The notes under the pieces were generated by a model, which did no database searches, was not told the DNA's origin, and saw only the letters and a list, made by a program, of their open reading frames with translations. Shown one piece after another: positions 59,525-64,000 of a stretch of DNA of 64,000 bases; the first letter of the stretch is position 1, and each line of letters begins with the position of its first letter. Source of the DNA: Coniochaeta sp. PMI_546 (Eukaryota; Ascomycota; Sordariomycetes; Coniochaetales; Coniochaetaceae); the NCBI GenBank assembly GCA_021432605.1, contig MU271157.1, forward strand, positions 124,001-188,000, read 5' to 3'. A program made the translations under genes and the position numbers.

Positions 59525-60457
59525 TTATTTCTTCGGCTCCTCCTTCTTCTCCTCAGGCTTCGGCGTAGGCAGCTTGAACGTGTCGGGCTTGCGGTCAACA
59601 CCAGGTCCGATCTGCTCCCAAGCACTGCTCCCTCCCTCAAAGTTACGGAAGGCCTGGGTGAGCTCCAGGGGTTCCGTGACGATGCGCTTCTTCTCCTCGT
59701 CGTACCGGATCTCGGTGTAGCCGGTCATGGGGAAGTCCTTCCGCAGAGGATGGCCCTCGAAGCCGTAGTCGGTCATGATTCGGCGCAGATCAGGGTGGCC
59801 GATGAAGAAGACGCCGAAGAGATCGTAGACCTCTCTCTCGTACCAGTTGGCTCCGTCGTACAGACTCGTGATGCTGGGCACGGGGGTGACCTCGTCGGCG
59901 TACGTCTTGACCCTGATCCTGGCGTTGTGGCGCATGCTCAGGAGGTTGTAGACGACCTCGAAGCGCTGGTCCTTGGTCGGGAAGTCGACGGCAGTGATGT
60001 CGCTGACCTGAGTGAATTCGGCGGCAGTGTTGTCTGTTGGAGTCAGTCAGTATCTACCAGGAAGTGAGGGTCCGATTATTTAAGTGTTACATTTCAAGAA
60101 GCTAAACACGGGGATTGTCCCGGTAGGGCAGATGTAGATGGTCAATTCGTCCTTCCAGACGGAGAACTGCTGGACGTATTTGGGAAGGCAGCCCATGATC
60201 CAAGCGCCATACTTGTGCATGTCGTCTGCCTTGGACTGGTACTTGTCCGCTGGGTTGACCAGAGGAGCCTTCAACTGGCCGAGATGATCCCGAGGCGCAT
60301 GTCGGAGGTTTGTGGTGTCTTTGGGGACGGGGACGGCATTGTTGCGGCTCGTGGTGGTGATGCATCGCGACAGGGCTTCATTTCGAGCTTGGATTGAGGG
60401 CTTGGCTGGCCGTAAAGCCGCCGTGAGAGCTCTGTTTCTGCAAAGCTTTGTCGCCAT
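59525..60457 (-). CDS. NADH:ubiquinone oxidoreductase 30 kDa subunit (NDUFS3)
   Basis: Exons 60457-60091 and 60033-59525 give 291 residues. The N-terminal 40 residues are Arg/Ala/Ser-rich with no acidic residue before about position 27, a mitochondrial presequence. The core contains [40 protein letters not shown] and the family signature [20 protein letters not shown], then [20 protein letters not shown] and [14 protein letters not shown]. The subunit is part of the Q module of complex I and helps form the ubiquinone site. A Lys/Glu-rich tail ([12 protein letters not shown]) closes it. It is divergent from not4. Confidence 0.97.
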
Positions 60458-61456
60458 TGTCGGTCGCAACAGGCTTGACGGCCAATTGATCGAGGGGGAA
60501 ACACCAGCGGGCGGCCTTTGACGGGGTTGTCGTTACGAAAGTCTGGTTCAATTGATGATGGTTGCCGGCGACGACCCACAAGCTCGCCTGGTCCAAGCTC
60601 TATCGCACGTGTCACATCACGTGAACCTCTCTCTGCTGCCACTCGTCTCCGTTGTTACTAAACTCCATGTACAATGTACTGCGAGTACCTACGGTACCTT
60701 AGATACCACGGTTGAGGTTACCAGAGGATCTGTATTTGCTTTTTTTCATGTTCATAAGATGAAAACTTAAAAGACATGTGCTGAACTCTATCTTATCGTC
60801 TACATACCCAATGCATCCCATCCAGCTAATCTTGTAAGGTAAATTTAACGTCGAATACGCCATTGTCTGACCTGGTTTGGTTCGGTTTGGTCATCATTTG
60901 GGTTCGGCCTTCACTCGTCAGGCACCTCAGTCCTCTCTCCACTTCGGCCAAATCGGAGACCGGAGACAACTTCAAGTTCTCTCCAAGGAAAAAAGGCGCG
61001 TCACGGCCGTCACCAACAGAAACTCGACACGAGCCACAAGAGCTCGGACCCGTCGGGCGCCACACTAAACCCCAGTACAGACTAGCGCACTTTCGAACAC
61101 GTTCAATAGAACCTGAAGGCTCTTTCGTCTTTGGAGAACCTCCTGTTCATTCCCTTCAACCTCTCTGACCGGACTCCGTCACCAATATTACCTTCTCATT
61201 AATACTTGCTCCCGGAGCATCACCGCACATATCTCTGGTCCTTGAATTTGGGTCGGGCGTTTTCTTTTTCCAGCGGATACGCATTTGATTTTTCATCCAG
61301 CATATCTTCCGGGCGTTCTCAAAGATCACAAATCAACCCAAGGCCAATAAAACCTAAGCTACGACCGACTCGACGCTTGACCGACCGAAGCACTTTGCTC
61401 AACTCGAATCAAAAACCTAACCTCAGCTCTTACCTGGCTCGCCTCTCACAGCAAAC
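60458..61456. promoter_or_regulatory. Divergent promoter region complex I subunit / not4
   Basis: About 1 kb, including CTACGGTACCTTAG at 60689-60702 and a long pyrimidine-rich, gene-free leader before the not4 ATG. No extra gene is supported. Confidence 0.45.
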
Positions 61457-63978
61457 ATGGCGCCTCAAGATAGCTTCATCGAGGAGGATGACGATACTTG
61501 GTACGTCATTTGACAATCAGCTGGAGCTGCTTCATCACCTTCTTGCCGCTAGGTGCTAACATCGTGCAGTCCCCTCTGTATCGAGGAGCTCGATATCCAA
61601 GACCGAAACTTCCACCCATGTCCCTGCGGTTATCAGGTTCGTTCTCTTCCCATCTCTCTGCCCTGCGACCTCACAGCCAACTAACCCGCGCCCATCCGAC
61701 AGGTCTGTCAGTTCTGCTTTAATAACATTAAGAACAACATGAATGGTCTGTGCCCTGCATGTCGGAGACCTTATGACGAAAAGACTATACAGTGGAAGGT
61801 TGTCACTCAGGAAGAGTAAGTTCGGCTCCCCTTACCTCTGGCGCGACGCCGGCGCTGACACGTTACAGGATTGCCGAGTTCCGAGCCAACATCCAAAAGA
61901 ACCAGAAGAGGCGAGCTGCCGAACAGCGACAGAAGGAGGTCCAGAAGCGCGAGGCTGAAAAGGATAACCGCAAAAACCTTGTTGGCGTCCGGGTCGTTCA
62001 GAAAAACCTTGTTTATGTGACAGGTCTCACACCCACGGTGCGCGAGGACGAGTTGCTGAAGACTCTGCGCAAGCAAGAGTTCTTCGGCCAGTACGGCAAC
62101 ATCCAGAAAATCTCAATCAGCAACCGCAAAAGCTCGGATGGCCAACCGCAGTCGCTCGGCATCTACGTTACCTTTGAAAGAAAGGAGGATGCGGCCCGAT
62201 GCATCCAAGCTGTCAACGGCTCGCAAAATGGCGATCGCGTCTTGAGAGCACAGCTGGGCACGACTAAATATTGCTCAGCGTGGCTCCGGCATGAGACGTG
62301 TTCGAACCGGCAGTGCATGTTTTTGCACGAACTCGGCGATGAAGAGGACAGCTATACCCGGCAGGACCTATCGTCCATGAATAGTATCAATACTCAGCGC
62401 CCGCTGCCGAGTGGTGCTTCGTCGTCTTCCCGGTCCGCCTCCCGCCAGCAGTCGCACCCGCCCACGTCCCAGGCCTCTGCCGCTCCTATGGCTCGGAGCT
62501 CTAGCAAAGACGGGTCAGAGAACGGCGATGGTTCTGCTTTGCCTTCCTCGGCGAACTGGGCGCGGAATCCTCAGGTTCGGAGCCGTCGGGGTAGTCACGC
62601 CACCAGCGGAGCTGCACCAAGTCCGGCCATCTCGAACTCGTTGCCAGTCACCGCGGAGGCTCCACAGGAGGCTATTCAGGAGCATCCTCGCGAGGAAGCA
62701 CCAGCTCGTGTGGCGGCCAGCCAATCTCCAGCTCCAGCCCCCGCTACTGAAGATGCTAAACCGAAGCGTGATCCCCGCGATGCTCTGCTGCTCAAGCTAG
62801 TCAAGACAATCTGCGAGTGTTCGATCTCCTTCCCTCCTGCGTCCGACACCGACTATCCGCCTCTGTTCGATGTGCGTGGCTGGGAGAAGCGGCGCGGACT
62901 GCGAGACGACGAGGAGAACCCACTTGGCGCAGATCAAGACGTAGCCGAGCAGGTGCAGGAATCTTCTGAGGGCGAACCGGAGAGCAGTGGAAGCCTTGCC
63001 CTTGGAGGTGAACCTGAGGATCGAGAACCCACACGGGACGCTCACGACTTTGAGCGAAGAGGATCCACACAACCACCGATTCAGAGATCGCCAGCGGACG
63101 GGCTTTTCGGACCCGCCCTCGGTTCCAACTTTGGCCAGACAACGTCCAATATCGGCTCCATCGTCGGCTCTCGTGCTATCACGCCTCAACAACAGGCTTA
63201 TATGCGAGCGCAGGCTGCATTCACTGATCACCTTCCTCCCGGAATCACACCGACTCAGCAGTCGTCTCTCTTCCAGAACCAGGGACACAACCGCCAGGGC
63301 TCTCGCTTTAGCTTTGCGAATGCGAACGACAACCAGTCGCAGTCGACCTCGGTCAAATTGGCAGCTAATCCCAGGATCATGGCGCAGCAATCGTCCATGA
63401 TGCCCTCGACCTTCCCCTCCCAGGCAGGCAGCCAGTTCTACCCCAGCACAATGCCTGGACCGCCTCCGGGTCTCAAGTCGACGGGGACACCTCCTAACAT
63501 GTTTGGCCAGAACCACGGATTCGGTGGGTCGGGATTCGGTGGAGCACCGAAGGACTCGAACGATTTGCTCCAGAGCCTCATCCGAGGCCGTGGTGCCGGT
63601 AGCCAGGCTCATGACGCGGGAAAGCGTGAGTACCTGTTTTCTTCATATCCTAATCAATATCCTCCCTCCACCTCCTCTACCCCCGCTCCTGCCTCGGGCC
63701 TCCTGGCATCGCTCTACGGCAACCAGCCCGGAGCCTTTCCAGACTATGGCTCAAAGCAGAAGAAAAAGGGGAAGAAGCACAGACACGCTAACACTTCCTC
63801 CTCTGGGGGGAGTGGTCTAGTTGATCTTGTGGACCCGAGCATCCTGCAAGCGTCCAGAATGCAGCATCAGCAACAGAGCAATGCCGGAGTCGGACAAGGA
63901 CTCTTCGGGGCCCAGTCGCAAGGTGGGTACAATCCCAACATGATGTACGGCGGCACGGGGTATGGGAGGTGGACTTAG
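61457..63978 (+). CDS. not4: CCR4-NOT E3 ubiquitin ligase Not4
   Basis: Exons 61457-61500, 61570-61636, 61703-61815 and 61869-63978 give 777 residues. The N-terminal C4C4 RING reads CPLCIEELDIQDRNFHPC, CGYQVCQFCFNNI and GLCPACRRPYDE, diagnostic for CNOT4. A coiled segment and an RRM follow (NLVYVTGLTP ... LGIYVTFERKEDAARCI), then a C3H zinc finger (CSAWLRHETC-SNRQC-MFLH). The rest is Ser/Pro/Gln-rich and disordered and ends GYGRWT. Not4 ubiquitinates ribosomal and nascent-chain targets within CCR4-NOT. A strong GTGAGT site at 63626 could mark a further in-frame intron; I keep the continuous reading. Confidence 0.95.
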
Positions 63979-64000
63979 GGAGCAACACCACCACACTCTT

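Noticed and set aside
63626-63742. Possible 117-base in-frame intron in not4 (GTGAGT donor, TTCCAG acceptor)
   Set aside because: The stretch reads as normal low-complexity protein (SGLLASLYGNQPGAFPDYG), so the continuous exon is simpler; only reads could decide.

Overview
The window looks like nuclear DNA of a filamentous ascomycete (Pezizomycotina, most likely Sordariomycetes). The evidence is the short GT-AG introns (about 50-120 nt, often with CTAAC/CTGAC-like branch sites), the dense mix of both strands, a SesB-type hydrolase-NACHT protein and a HET-domain relic, and housekeeping genes with ascomycete-type proteins. Splice sites below were placed by eye. For nearly every multi-exon gene the exon phases add up to one open frame, but no transcript data were available.

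Layout. The left edge (1-3163, minus) is an NLR-like STAND gene cut by the window end: an alpha/beta-hydrolase (SesB-like) domain followed by a NACHT ATPase. It is divergent from a fructosamine-3-kinase-like gene (3673-4945). From 5 to 11 kb the DNA is sparse, with two or three uncharacterised proteins. From 11 to 28 kb lies a compact housekeeping block: Ure2-like glutathione transferase, SR splicing factor, Mdm1-type sorting nexin, a HET-domain fossil, tRNA m7G methyltransferase Trm8, homoserine dehydrogenase, a small membrane protein, a CCDC174-like protein and HMG-CoA synthase. A BCS1-like AAA ATPase (30-32 kb) and a proline-rich protein (34.7-35.4 kb) stand in long intergenic DNA. The stretch 35.4-40.5 kb is gene-poor, with one uncertain candidate gene. 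From 40.5 to 64 kb genes are dense again: a large single-pass membrane protein, a DHCR24/DWF1-like FAD oxidoreductase, an HSL-type hydrolase, PEX14, NDC80, VPS25, an RTT107/BRC1-like multi-BRCT protein, a second alpha/beta hydrolase, the complex I 30 kDa subunit and the NOT4 ubiquitin ligase.

Most neighbours work in unrelated pathways (threonine/methionine synthesis, mevalonate, peroxisome import, kinetochore, ESCRT-II, DNA damage response, respiration, mRNA turnover), so this is ordinary fungal gene order and not a biosynthetic cluster. The accessory signal is the hydrolase-NACHT gene at the left edge together with the HET fossil at about 20.3 kb; both families belong to fungal self/non-self recognition. 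I saw no tRNA or rRNA gene, no CRISPR array and no recognisable transposon or viral element.

Notable gene-structure points: two GC-AG introns in neighbouring genes, a two-codon first exon in the NLR, a terminal MDM1 exon hidden behind a stop codon that overlaps a splice donor, unusually long introns in the SR factor, and a stop-free intron of length divisible by three in VPS25.
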